Shown: positions 1 to 7,053, numbered from the stretch's first letter. The stretch is 40,525 nucleotides of DNA from UBA3792 sp964426415 (GCA_964426415.1 CAYRQM010000015.1:1-40525), one strand, 5' to 3'. Notes: generated by a model from the sequence alone, not told the origin. A program made the numbers and translations.

Positions 1-72
1 CCTTGCAGGAATGCCCCAACCTCATAATCCGCGGAATGCTGCCACCGAATCTCGTGTGGCAGCGTTTCGCGT

Positions 73-172
73 TTTTCCACACCGCGCCCGCCACAGAATC
101 GCCATATTTTGCGGGAATCTGTGGATAAGCCGGTGGACAATGTGGACAACCAAGGTGGATGGATGTGGAAAA
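73..172. other. DnaA-box cluster, left part of a possible bipartite oriC
   Basis: Five DnaA-box-like 9-mers lie within 100 bases: TTTTCCACA (73-81), a perfect inverted box TGTGGATAA (120-128), GGTGGACAA (132-140), TGTGGACAA (141-149) and TGTGGAAAA (164-172). One is perfect and the others differ from the consensus at one or two positions. Firmicutes origins are commonly bipartite, with boxes on both sides of dnaA. Here the cluster is separated from dnaA by a four-gene minus-strand block. Box density is what the sequence shows; origin function is inferred. No gene is seen in 1-493. Confidence 0.6.
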
Positions 173-176
173 CTCG

Positions 177-198
177 TTTTGCAAGGTTCCTTGCAAAA
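177..198. repeat. Perfect inverted repeat beside the DnaA boxes
   Basis: The arms TTTTGCAAGG (177-186) and CCTTGCAAAA (189-198) are exact reverse complements around a TT centre. Related TTGCA words recur nearby: ccttgcagg at 1-9, the palindrome TGCATATGCA near 229, and gttgcaag near 246. The symmetry suits a dimeric protein-binding site or a small hairpin. It has no T-tract, so a terminator is unlikely. Confidence 0.6.
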
Positions 199-311
199 CC
201 CGTCCCCGCCGCAAATCGGGCGGCGGTTGCATATGCAAAATGCGGGTTGCAAGCGCGTGCGGGATACCCGTTGACACGTTATTCGGAGAAGGTGCGCAAA
301 AAACACCTATC

Positions 312-386
312 TGTCATCCTGCGCTTCGGCGAAGGCTCTCGCGTGTAAGCGGGAGATTCTTCGGTACTTCGTACCTCAGAATGACC
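312..386 (-). repeat. Repeat A, copy 1
   Basis: An element of about 75 bp with imperfect inverted ends (TGTCATCCTG ... CAGAATGAC), the same family as the copies near 5.74, 9.38-9.78 and 37.62 kb. It is inverted relative to those copies. It encodes nothing recognisable. The flanking bases 387-493 hold no gene or terminator that I can support; the stretch aaaacccgtgtaca at 427-440 resembles part of repeat B. Confidence 0.75.
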
Positions 387-493
387 ACGCTGGGCGAGAA
401 ACACGCGGATTGATTGACATTTACATGGGAAAACCCGTGTACAAGATGCTTGAGGTTGCTTGGACTTCTTCGGCGCGCTCAGAAATACGCCTC

Positions 494-1039
494 TTAACCC
501 CTTACAAACACGGTAAAGCGATTCAAACGGATTTTGACGACGCCCAGAATCGCGTTGGTGTCGATGCAGCCGATGGCGGCGTTGCGGCTGTCCTCGCCAT
601 AGTTGCGGTCGTCGGACAGCACAAACACGCACCCGTCGGGCACGGTGACCGCTGCCATATCGAACACGGCGTCGCCCACATAATCGCTTTCTTTTAACGC
701 ATATTTACCGTCGATGATGACCATGCCGTCCTTGGCTTCGACGGTTTCGCCCGCAAGCGCCACGATGCGCTTGAGCAGCAGCGCGCCGGATTCGGGATCG
801 CGGAACGCCACAATATCGCTGCGGGCAAGGGTGTGCAGATGCTTATACAGGCGGTCGTACAAAACGGTGTCGCCCTCGCAAAGCGTTGCCTGCATGGACG
901 GGTCTGCCACATAGACGGGCGAAAACCAGACCAGCAGCACAAACAGCACCAGCGCGACGCCAATCAGCGACCCGAAAAACCAACGCCACAGATTTTGCCT
1001 GCGATGTTCTTTTTTGTATCGGACAGCCCGCGTCTCCAT
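494..1039 (-). CDS. lepB: Signal peptidase I, divergent paralogue
   Basis: Membrane-bound type I signal peptidase (181 aa), which cleaves signal peptides from exported pre-proteins outside the membrane. One N-terminal membrane segment (about residues 22-40) precedes the catalytic serine box DPSMQATL (Ser48), the general-base lysine in LLKRIVALAGE (Lys90) and a late box SDDRNYGEDSR. These boxes deviate from the usual SMxPT and GDNRxxSxDSR, but both catalytic residues are present. The start was placed at METRAV because it falls one base after the stop of the upstream paralogue and gives a normal N-terminus. Last gene of a four-gene minus-strand operon; the close paralogue upstream suggests duplication and divergent substrate preference. 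Confidence 0.88.
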   Translation of the reverse strand: METRAVRYKKEHRRQNLWRWFFGSLIGVALVLFVLLVWFSPVYVADPSMQATLCEGDTVLYDRLYKHLHTLARSDIVAFRDPESGALLLKRIVALAGETVEAKDGMVIIDGKYALKESDYVGDAVFDMAAVTVPDGCVFVLSDDRNYGEDSRNAAIGCIDTNAILGVVKIRLNRFTVFVRG

Positions 1040-1040
1040 A

Positions 1041-1694
1041 TCAGTCGTGCGCGCCCCGCATGCGGGTGAGGAACGGCAGATACACCGCAATCTTGTCCAC
1101 CGTTTCGCCCGGAATCATCACAAACTGTACCTTGCCGACGATTTTGTTGAGCGGCAGCGCGCCCACCGCACGGCTGTCGGTGCTGTTGCTGCGGTTGTCG
1201 CCCAGCACATACACATAGCCGTCCGGCACGGTAAAGCCGTCGGGCAAGCGCGGCGTGGTGCGGCCCTCGGGCAGATAGGATTCTTCCACCCGTTCGCCGT
1301 TTACCACCAAATAGCCTTCTTCGTCGGCGGAAATGACGTCGCCCGCAACACCCACCACGCGCTTGATGCGGGAGGTATACGACTGGTTGGCGCCATAGGC
1401 GGAGTCGGGATAGTAGCAGATGACCACTTCCCCGTGCTGCGGATTGCGAAACGCGAAGGTGACCTTTTCGACGAAGACGTAATCGTTGGTGGAGAACGTA
1501 GGCGACATGGACGAGCCCACGACGCGCACCGGCTCTACGATGGCGCCCTTGATTGCCAAGGCGAAGATGACCACCGCGATCAAGCAAATGAAGAAATCGA
1601 AGTTGCGCCAAAACGCGCCGCCCTTGAGGTTGTCGTTGCGTTTTTTGACGTCGCGCTGCATTTGTGCAACGGTTTTTTGGATGGTGGCGTTCAT
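1041..1694 (-). CDS. lepB: Signal peptidase I
   Basis: Canonical type I signal peptidase (217 aa). A cytoplasmic basic N-terminus is followed by a membrane anchor (about residues 32-50), then VGSSMSPTF with nucleophile Ser62, the Lys111 box (SRIKRVVGVAGD) and LGDNRSNSTDSR. It removes signal peptides from Sec and Tat exported proteins. The ATG chosen at MNATIQ overlaps the stop of the DUF951 gene as ATGA, which implies translational coupling. The next gene downstream is a second, more divergent signal peptidase. Two adjacent copies are plausible in Firmicutes, where several Sip paralogues are common. Confidence 0.95.
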   Translation of the reverse strand: MNATIQKTVAQMQRDVKKRNDNLKGGAFWRNFDFFICLIAVVIFALAIKGAIVEPVRVVGSSMSPTFSTNDYVFVEKVTFAFRNPQHGEVVICYYPDSAYGANQSYTSRIKRVVGVAGDVISADEEGYLVVNGERVEESYLPEGRTTPRLPDGFTVPDGYVYVLGDNRSNSTDSRAVGALPLNKIVGKVQFVMIPGETVDKIAVYLPFLTRMRGAHD

Positions 1695-1897
1695 GCTTGT
1701 TCGGTTCCTTCGGCTTTCGATAAGATTTTCTTGCCTGCGCGCACAAAATCGCTGCGGTCCAGCATCACGATGCGGCCGCAAGACAGGCATTTAATTTTGA
1801 CGTCGGCGCCGACGCGGATGATGACCCAAGCGTTTGTCCCACAGGCATGGGGCTTTTTCATCATCACCGTATCGCCCAACGCGAACGATTCAATCAA
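1691..1897 (-). CDS. DUF951 family protein, TTG start
   Basis: Small protein (68 aa) matching the DUF951 (YyzM-like) pattern: a GD-V-MKKPHACGTN segment, a VGADVKIKC segment and a CLSCGRIVML motif ending in basic residues. The Cys pair CLSC plus Cys20 could bind a metal. The family is found near dnaA and ychF in Firmicutes and has no established function. I chose TTG at 1897: AAGGAG (1905-1910) lies seven bases upstream, TTG overlaps the hydrolase stop as TTGA, and family homology begins there. The longer open frame upstream reads through the hydrolase gene in another frame. Confidence 0.85.
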   Translation of the reverse strand: MIESFALGDTVMMKKPHACGTNAWVIIRVGADVKIKCLSCGRIVMLDRSDFVRAGKKILSKAEGTEQA

Positions 1898-2781
1898 GTT
1901 TCTTCTCCTTGGTAGGCGAGGTAGCGGTGGACGACCTCCGCAATTTGCTCGCTCTTTTCTTCGTGCATCCAATGTCCCGCGTTGCGAATGCTGTGATACA
2001 CGCCCTTTGCCACATAGGTTTGCACCTCAAACAGCCGTTCCAGCGGCGAGAGCTTGTCCTCCTCGCCCCACAGAATCAGCACTTCGTGCCGCATCCGTGC
2101 AACGCAGTCCCACGTATACGCCTCGTCGCAGTTGCGAATGGCGTACATGATGGCTTGCCGTGCGGCAAAGCTGTCGCAGGTGGAAAAGACCTGCGCCTGC
2201 ACCTCTTTGGTGCAAAGCGTTCCGTCGTAATAGAACAGCGGCAAACCCTGCGCCAAGTCCTTTTCGGAATAGGCTTCGCGGGCAAAGAACCCGCCTGCGC
2301 CCTCCATGCGGCGAATGCGCTTGGGCATTTTGGCGGTGATGCCGCCCGGCGTCAGCGCAATGACTTTTTGGAAGCGGTCGGGACGCATGGAAACCGCCTG
2401 CAGCACATACAGCCCGCCCACCGTGACGCCCATGATGTGCGTCGTGGGCAAATTGAGCACGTCCATGATGAGAAAAATGCAGGACGCCATCTCGTCCATG
2501 GAATAGTTGAGCGACGCAGGGCGATCGGAATGGCCAAAGCCCGGCAAATCCACCGCAATCACGCGGTAATGCTGCGCAAGCAGCGGCATCAAATCGCGCC
2601 ACGTGTAGATGGATTGCCCGATGGAATGAATCAAAAGAAGCGGCTCGCCCTCGCCCTGCTCCAAATAGTGGACGCGGCAAGCCTCCTTGCGCGGCGTTCC
2701 TTTCGAAAAACCGGGAAGCTGTATGGTCAAAAAGGAACCGATCAAATCGGAATTTACGATGGCTTTGTTTTTTCGTTCCAT
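1894..2781 (-). CDS. Alpha/beta hydrolase with Thr at the nucleophile position
   Basis: An alpha/beta-hydrolase-fold protein (295 aa). The oxyanion-loop motif IHSIGQS (about 51-57), the GFGHSDRP strand-turn, a nucleophile elbow GVTVGG (118-123), the acid in LWGEEDKLSP (Asp242) and the histidine in NAGHWMHEE (His270) are all visible. The elbow is normally GxSxG; here residue 120 is Thr (codon ACG). The enzyme may therefore be inactive, use Thr, or contain a sequence error. The substrate is unknown. The start at MERKNK follows AGAGGTGG and a good promoter. First gene of the minus-strand operon ending in two signal peptidases, and divergent from dnaA. Confidence 0.85.
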   Translation of the reverse strand: MERKNKAIVNSDLIGSFLTIQLPGFSKGTPRKEACRVHYLEQGEGEPLLLIHSIGQSIYTWRDLMPLLAQHYRVIAVDLPGFGHSDRPASLNYSMDEMASCIFLIMDVLNLPTTHIMGVTVGGLYVLQAVSMRPDRFQKVIALTPGGITAKMPKRIRRMEGAGGFFAREAYSEKDLAQGLPLFYYDGTLCTKEVQAQVFSTCDSFAARQAIMYAIRNCDEAYTWDCVARMRHEVLILWGEEDKLSPLERLFEVQTYVAKGVYHSIRNAGHWMHEEKSEQIAEVVHRYLAYQGEET

Positions 2782-2802
2782 AGTTCCACCTCTGCACGTT
2801 CG

Positions 2803-2831
2803 ATTATAGCCCTTGCCTTGGCAAGATGCAA
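2803..2831 (-). promoter_or_regulatory. Promoter of the hydrolase-DUF951-lepB-lepB operon
   Basis: On the minus strand, TTGCAT (2826-2831) and a perfect TATAAT (2803-2808) are separated by 17 bp, a housekeeping sigma pattern. Predicted transcription begins about 15-20 bases before the hydrolase start. Confidence 0.75.
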
Positions 2832-2897
2832 GCCGCGGGCAAAATCTTTTCTTTTCGTACATATTTCTTTTGCATCTCGCCGCTACCCAAAAAGTAC

Positions 2898-2926
2898 TTC
2901 CATTTGGGGGCGATTTCTGTTATAGT
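2898..2926 (+). promoter_or_regulatory. dnaA promoter, extended -10
   Basis: The extended -10 TGTTATAGT (2918-2926) has a weak -35, TTCCAT (2898-2903), at 17 bp spacing. The predicted leader of about 50 bases ends with AAGGAG (2974-2979) before the dnaA ATG. I see no consensus DnaA box in this short spacer, so autorepression by DnaA here is not evident. Confidence 0.65.
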
Positions 2927-2984
2927 ATAGAGGTATAAGCAGAGGTACGCGCAAGCGAAACGATACGCGGTTTAAGGAGTTAGG

Positions 2985-4298
2985 ATGGATACGATGAGAA
3001 CCATGTGGGCGCAGGCAAGGGACAACATTCGTTTGTTGATCTCGGCGGTCAGCTTCCACAAGTGGATTGACCCGCTGGATCCCGTGATCTTGCAAAATGG
3101 CATTTTGGTGCTGCAAGCGCCCGACGAAGTCACCAAAACCACCATAACCGAATACTATTTCGACAATCTGCGGCAGAGCGTGCAAAAGGCGGACAGCGCC
3201 ATTTTGGACATCATGCTGATTTTGCCGTCCCAGCGCAAGGATTTCATCCGCATTGCCGACGAAGTCCCTCAAAATTCCATGACGCTCAATTCCAAATACA
3301 CCTTTGACACCTTCGTGGTGGGCAAGTCCAACAACTACGCCCATGCCGCGGCGAAGGCGGTTGCCGAGAATCCGGGCAAATCCTACAATCCGCTGTTCAT
3401 CTACGGCGGCGTCGGCTTGGGCAAAACGCACCTCATGCATGCCATCGGCCACGAAGTAAAGCGGCTTGACCCGATGGCGCGCATCGTGTATGTCACGAGC
3501 GAAATGTTCACCAACGACCTTATCGAGGCGCTGCGGGCAGGCAAAAACGTCGATTTTCGCCAGCGGTATCGCAATGTCGACCTGCTGATGATCGACGACG
3601 TACAGTTTATCGCCAACAAGCAGTCCGTGCAGGAAGAATTTTTCAACACCTTCAACACGCTGCACAACGCGGGCAAGCAAATCGTCATCAGCTCCGACCG
3701 TCCGCCCAAGGAAATCAAACCATTGGAAGAACGGTTGACGTCGCGGTTCGAATGGGGCGTGGTGGCGGACATCCAAGCGCCGGATCGTGAAACGCGCATC
3801 GCCATTTTGCGCAACCGTGCTGCGCAGGAGCATGCGACCATCGACGAAGAAATCATCCTGTTCATTGCCGACAATGTCAAAAACAACATTCGGCAGCTGG
3901 AAGGTTCCCTGTCCCGCGTGATTGCGTATTCCAAGCTGATGCGTCTGCCCATGACCATGTCGTTGGCGCACGAAGCACTCAAAGAGCTATTGCCCGAAAT
4001 CAAGCAGGTTGAGGTGACGCCGTCGCGCATCAAAGAAATCGTTGCAGCCTACTATTCCATTTCGGTGGACAGCATGCTGTCGCAGCGGCGCGACAAAGAA
4101 GTGGTCATTCCGCGGCAGGTCGCCATGTATTTCTGTCACACGCTGCTGAGCCTGCCGTACAAGCGCATTGCGATTTTGTTCGAACGCGAAGACCACACCA
4201 CGGCGCTTTCCGCTTGCACCAAGATCAAGTCGATGCTGGCGGATCCCGACTTTGCGGAATCCATCGACAACATCAAAAAGCGGATTTGTGACGAGTAA
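2985..4298 (+). CDS. dnaA: Chromosomal replication initiator DnaA
   Basis: DnaA (437 aa) binds DnaA boxes and, as an ATP-bound filament, opens oriC. Domain I is about residues 1-90. The AAA+ core begins with NSKYTFDTFVVGKSN (about 102-116), then Walker A GGVGLGKT (141-148), Walker B LLMIDDVQFI and a sensor I region ISSDRPPKEI. The C-terminal helix-turn-helix domain carries the signature DHTTALSACTKI; the usual HTTV is HTTA here. Length and architecture are normal, with a short linker domain II. The start has AAGGAG five bases upstream. A box-rich spacer and dnaN follow, the classical Firmicutes order. Confidence 0.98.
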   Translation: MDTMRTMWAQARDNIRLLISAVSFHKWIDPLDPVILQNGILVLQAPDEVTKTTITEYYFDNLRQSVQKADSAILDIMLILPSQRKDFIRIADEVPQNSMTLNSKYTFDTFVVGKSNNYAHAAAKAVAENPGKSYNPLFIYGGVGLGKTHLMHAIGHEVKRLDPMARIVYVTSEMFTNDLIEALRAGKNVDFRQRYRNVDLLMIDDVQFIANKQSVQEEFFNTFNTLHNAGKQIVISSDRPPKEIKPLEERLTSRFEWGVVADIQAPDRETRIAILRNRAAQEHATIDEEIILFIADNVKNNIRQLEGSLSRVIAYSKLMRLPMTMSLAHEALKELLPEIKQVEVTPSRIKEIVAAYYSISVDSMLSQRRDKEVVIPRQVAMYFCHTLLSLPYKRIAILFEREDHTTALSACTKIKSMLADPDFAESIDNIKKRICDE

Positions 4299-4552
4299 AT
4301 GTATCCACAATTTGTGGATTTGACAAGTGGATAGGGTGTGTCGATCTTGGACAAGACGCACAACGTGTATAAATGGCGTGTTTTTCCACGGAACATCCAC
4401 ACGGTTGTCAACGGACAAAATCCAGACGTTTCGGGCAAAAAGCGGCTTTTCCCACTTTTCAACACCCCCTACTACTACTACTACGAAAACAATAAACAGG
4501 AGTAAGCCCGCACACGGGTTCGTCGGTGGACAACCGTCAGAAAGGAAACACT
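4299..4552. other. dnaA-dnaN spacer: probable oriC unwinding region
   Basis: A 254-base spacer with several DnaA-box-like sites: GTATCCACA (4301-4309) facing TGTGGATTT (4313-4321), which form the palindrome ATCCACAA-T-TTGTGGAT (4303-4319); TTTTCCACG (4382-4390); and ACATCCACA (4393-4401). Near the right end, a box-like TTTTCAACA (4456-4464) is followed by a C-rich stretch (4465-4469) and five CTA triplets (4469-4483), then an A-rich stretch (4486-4497). Box, GC-rich spacer and trinucleotide repeats is the order described for the DnaA-trio basal unwinding system in B. subtilis. Function here is inferred from that likeness. Confidence 0.75.
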
Positions 4553-5647
4553 ATGAAATTCTACGTTGATGCACAAGATATGTTGGCAGGCATTCTGTCT
4601 GTCGTCAAGGCGCTGCCGGTACGTTCCCCCATGCCTGTGTTGGATGGCATTTTGGTCGAAGCGCGTGACAACGCCGTCCATCTTGCCTGTTCCGATCTGA
4701 TGTACCAAAAAGAATGCACCCTGCCCGCCACCGTCGAAGAGGATGGCGCTTGTGTGGTGAAGGGCAAATTCTTTGCCGACGTTCTGCGCAAAATGCCCAA
4801 CGAAAGCATCGCGTTCGAATTGGAAGGCTTGATTCTGAAGCTGGCTTGCGGCAGAACGAAGCAGCGGCTGCAGTGCATCGAATATGACGTGTTTCCATTG
4901 ATGCAGGTGAAGGGCGCCACCAACGAAATTCGTTTGGACAAGGACGTTTGCCGCCGCATGATCGACCAAACCGTGTTTGCCGTTTCGCAGGACGATTCGC
5001 GTCCGGTGTTGACGGGAACGCTTTTGGAATCGGACGGCGACACGCTCACTATGGTTGCGACCGACTCGTTCCAATTTGCCATGTCCATGCAGCACGTTGC
5101 AAAAAAGTTGCCCACCATGCACACCATTGTACAGGGAAAAGTGCTGTCCGAGATTGCCCGCATGGAGGAGGAGAGTGAAAAAGAAGTGGTTTTGTCCCTT
5201 TCCGCAACGCACATTACGGTGGAAGTCAATCAAGGCAGGCTGACGGCGCGGCTTTTGGACGGCAATTACATCGACTACAAGCGCATCATTCCCAAGGAAT
5301 GCAAGACGCGTGTTTTGGTGGACACCAACGAAATCGTCGAAATGATCGACCGTGCGCAGCTGATTGCACGCGAGGGCAACAACAGCATCGTCATGCACTT
5401 TGAAGAGGACAACATGCTTATCAAGGCGGAAAGCTTTTTGGGTAGAGTCGAAGACAACATGGAGGTGCAGATTGTGGGCGAACCGCTGGACATCGCGTTC
5501 AATCCCAAGTATTGCCTCAACATCTTCAAAAACATATCCGACGAAAAGGTCTATATGGAGTTCAACAGCGCCATCAGCCCCTGCGTCATTCGTCCCGTGC
5601 AAGGCGACGGGTATCTGTATCTGATTGTGCCGATGCGGGTGTATTGA
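4553..5647 (+). CDS. dnaN: DNA polymerase III beta sliding clamp
   Basis: DnaN (364 aa) forms the homodimeric ring that tethers the replicative polymerase to DNA. The three-fold clamp layout is visible: an N-terminal MKFYVDAQDMLAGILSVVKALP segment, a PVLTGTLLESDGDTLTMVATDSFQFA motif in domain 2, and the C-terminal ending VIRPVQGDGYLYLIVPMRVY that builds the partner-binding pocket. The start MKFYV follows AGAAAGGAA; an in-frame start nine codons upstream has no support. Normal length, and followed by its own terminator-like hairpin. Confidence 0.98.
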   Translation: MKFYVDAQDMLAGILSVVKALPVRSPMPVLDGILVEARDNAVHLACSDLMYQKECTLPATVEEDGACVVKGKFFADVLRKMPNESIAFELEGLILKLACGRTKQRLQCIEYDVFPLMQVKGATNEIRLDKDVCRRMIDQTVFAVSQDDSRPVLTGTLLESDGDTLTMVATDSFQFAMSMQHVAKKLPTMHTIVQGKVLSEIARMEEESEKEVVLSLSATHITVEVNQGRLTARLLDGNYIDYKRIIPKECKTRVLVDTNEIVEMIDRAQLIAREGNNSIVMHFEEDNMLIKAESFLGRVEDNMEVQIVGEPLDIAFNPKYCLNIFKNISDEKVYMEFNSAISPCVIRPVQGDGYLYLIVPMRVY

Positions 5648-5673
5648 GAATGAAGAAATGAAGAAATTATGGG

Positions 5674-5696
5674 AATGGCGGCGCTGCCGCCATTTT
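5674..5696 (+). terminator. dnaN terminator
   Basis: The arms AATGGCGGC (5674-5682) and GCCGCCATT (5686-5694) are perfectly complementary around a GCT loop and run into TTTTGATTCTT. The hairpin lies 27 bases after the dnaN stop. Confidence 0.75.
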
Positions 5697-5738
5697 GATT
5701 CTTAGAGCGCCCGCGCAAGCCCCGTCGCGTCCTACGCG

Positions 5739-5813
5739 GTCATTCTGAGGTGCGAAGCGCCGAAGAATCTGTTCTGTTCGTGCGAGATCCAAAGGCTTTG
5801 CCTCAGGATGACA
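5739..5813 (+). repeat. Repeat A, copy 2
   Basis: GTCATTCTGAGGTGCGAAG ... CTCAGGATGACA, the same element as the other repeat A copies but with a diverged centre (CTGTTCTGTTCGTGCGAGATC). It sits between the dnaN and ferredoxin terminators. Confidence 0.75.
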
Positions 5814-5841
5814 AGCGGGCTGTTTCCGCAGCGAACCACCA

Positions 5842-5867
5842 AAAAAAGCCCCCGTGGGGGCTTTTTT
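5842..5867. terminator. Strong bidirectional terminator
   Basis: GCCCCC (5848-5853) and GGGGGC (5856-5861) form a GC stem flanked by a run of A on the left and T on the right, so it can stop transcription in both directions. It lies 9 bases beyond the ferredoxin stop (minus strand). Confidence 0.9.
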
Positions 5868-5876
5868 GAAAAGGGG

Positions 5877-6047
5877 TTAGTTTGCCTTCGGTGCGCCGAC
5901 GGGGCAGACATTTTCACAGTTGCCGCAGTCGATGCAGACGTCGGGGTTGATCTCGTATTTGCCATCGCCTTCGGAAATGGCTTCGACGGGACATTCTGCC
6001 GCGCAAGCGCCGCATGCGATACATTCATCGGAAATCTTGTATGCCAT
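5877..6047 (-). CDS. Small 2[4Fe-4S] ferredoxin
   Basis: A 56-residue clostridial-type ferredoxin beginning MAYKISDECIACGAC, a low-potential electron carrier in the cytoplasm. Two cluster motifs are complete: CIACGACAAECP (Cys9, 12, 15, 19) and CIDCGNCENVCP (Cys38, 41, 44, 48); each cluster takes three Cys from its own motif and one from the other. AGGAGG stands upstream of the ATG, with a promoter behind it and a strong terminator just after the stop, so it is a single-gene unit. Such ferredoxins indicate anaerobic metabolism. The redox partners are not in this window. Confidence 0.95.
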   Translation of the reverse strand: MAYKISDECIACGACAAECPVEAISEGDGKYEINPDVCIDCGNCENVCPVGAPKAN

Positions 6048-6076
6048 GTTGAAAACCTCCTGTGTTTTTTCAGTTT

Positions 6077-6104
6077 ATTATACCATAGCTTTTCCAATTT
6101 GCAA
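6077..6104 (-). promoter_or_regulatory. Ferredoxin promoter
   Basis: On the minus strand, TTGCAA (6099-6104) and TATAAT (6077-6082) are separated by 16 bp, with TGG before the -10 (extended). The predicted leader of about 22 bases contains AGGAGG. Confidence 0.8.
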
Positions 6105-6221
6105 CGGGGGAATTCGGCTGTTGCAAGTTTTGTTACAATTTCACGACGTTTGTCAGACATCTTTCTTTCGACAAGGCGCGTGCCCTATGATAAAGGAAAA
6201 ACGGGGCGGAAAGGAGCGTCT

Positions 6222-7046
6222 ATGGCTTACAGTTTCCAACAAGGTCTTGTCGTGATGCCGCCCAAACGCGATCCCGAACGGCGGCTGATGCTCTTGGCGG
6301 TGGAGGAAATCAAGCAAAACCCCAATCAACCGCGGCGGTCATTCGATTCGGAAGCGCTGTCCGAGCTGATGGTGTCCATCGCGCAGGTGGGCTTGATTCA
6401 GCTGCTGACGGTGCGGCAAACGGAGGACGGCTATGAATTGGTGGCAGGCGAACGGCGGCTGCGCGCGTGCAAGCTTTTGGGGTATCGGGAAGTGCCGTGC
6501 GTGATTCAAACCATGTCGGAGGAAAAAAGCGCGTATATGGCGCTGATTGAAAACGTCCAGCGCAGCGACCTGCACTATTTGGAGGAGGCGCAAAGCTATG
6601 AAACCTTGCTGCACACGTTTGACTTGACGCAGGAAGCGCTTGCCACCCGCCTGGGCAAGAGCCAATCGTTTTTGTCCAACAAGCTGCGGTTACTCAAGCT
6701 GTCGCCCGATGTGCAAAGCAGGCTCATCGCACTGTCGCTTTCCGAACGCCATGCGCGGGCGCTGCTGCGGCTGACGGACGAACGGCTGCAGCTGAGGTGC
6801 TTAGAGCAGATTGAAAAGAAAAAATTGAGCATCACCGCCACCGAACGGATGGTGGACGCGCTGTTAGTCAAACAAGGACGCGCCCCGATTCGCGTTTTGC
6901 GGTTTTCGCGGGACTGCCGCCTGTTTGTGAACAGCGTCAAAAACTGTATGGAACAGCTGAACGGCACGGGGATGTGCGCCACCATGGAAGAAAAGAATCG
7001 GCCCGACGGCGTGGATTTGGTGATCCATGTGCAGGCGCCAAAGTGA
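6222..7046 (+). CDS. noc: Nucleoid occlusion protein Noc (ParB family)
   Basis: ParB-like protein of 274 aa: the N-terminal CTP-binding ParB fold with GERR (76-79) and ENVQRSD (110-116), then a helix-turn-helix around TQEALATRLGKSQSFLSNKLRLLKL (136-160). At the four positions reported to separate Noc from ParB site recognition it carries Gln148, Lys154, Lys159 and Arg176, the Noc set; the true ParB in this window carries Arg, Ala, Ser and Gly. Noc spreads on DNA from its own sites and blocks division over the nucleoid. The start has AAGGAG at 6211-6216; a TATGAT (6186-6191) could be its -10. It converges with holA, leaving seven bases between the two stops. Confidence 0.88.
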   Translation: MAYSFQQGLVVMPPKRDPERRLMLLAVEEIKQNPNQPRRSFDSEALSELMVSIAQVGLIQLLTVRQTEDGYELVAGERRLRACKLLGYREVPCVIQTMSEEKSAYMALIENVQRSDLHYLEEAQSYETLLHTFDLTQEALATRLGKSQSFLSNKLRLLKLSPDVQSRLIALSLSERHARALLRLTDERLQLRCLEQIEKKKLSITATERMVDALLVKQGRAPIRVLRFSRDCRLFVNSVKNCMEQLNGTGMCATMEEKNRPDGVDLVIHVQAPK

Positions 7047-7053
7047 AGAAGGG

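Noticed and set aside
2883..3971. Long open frame antisense to dnaA
   Set aside because: It follows the codon structure of dnaA on the other strand and shows no family motifs. Similar shadows occur opposite dnaN, addA, addB, lysC and uvrB because of GC-rich codons.
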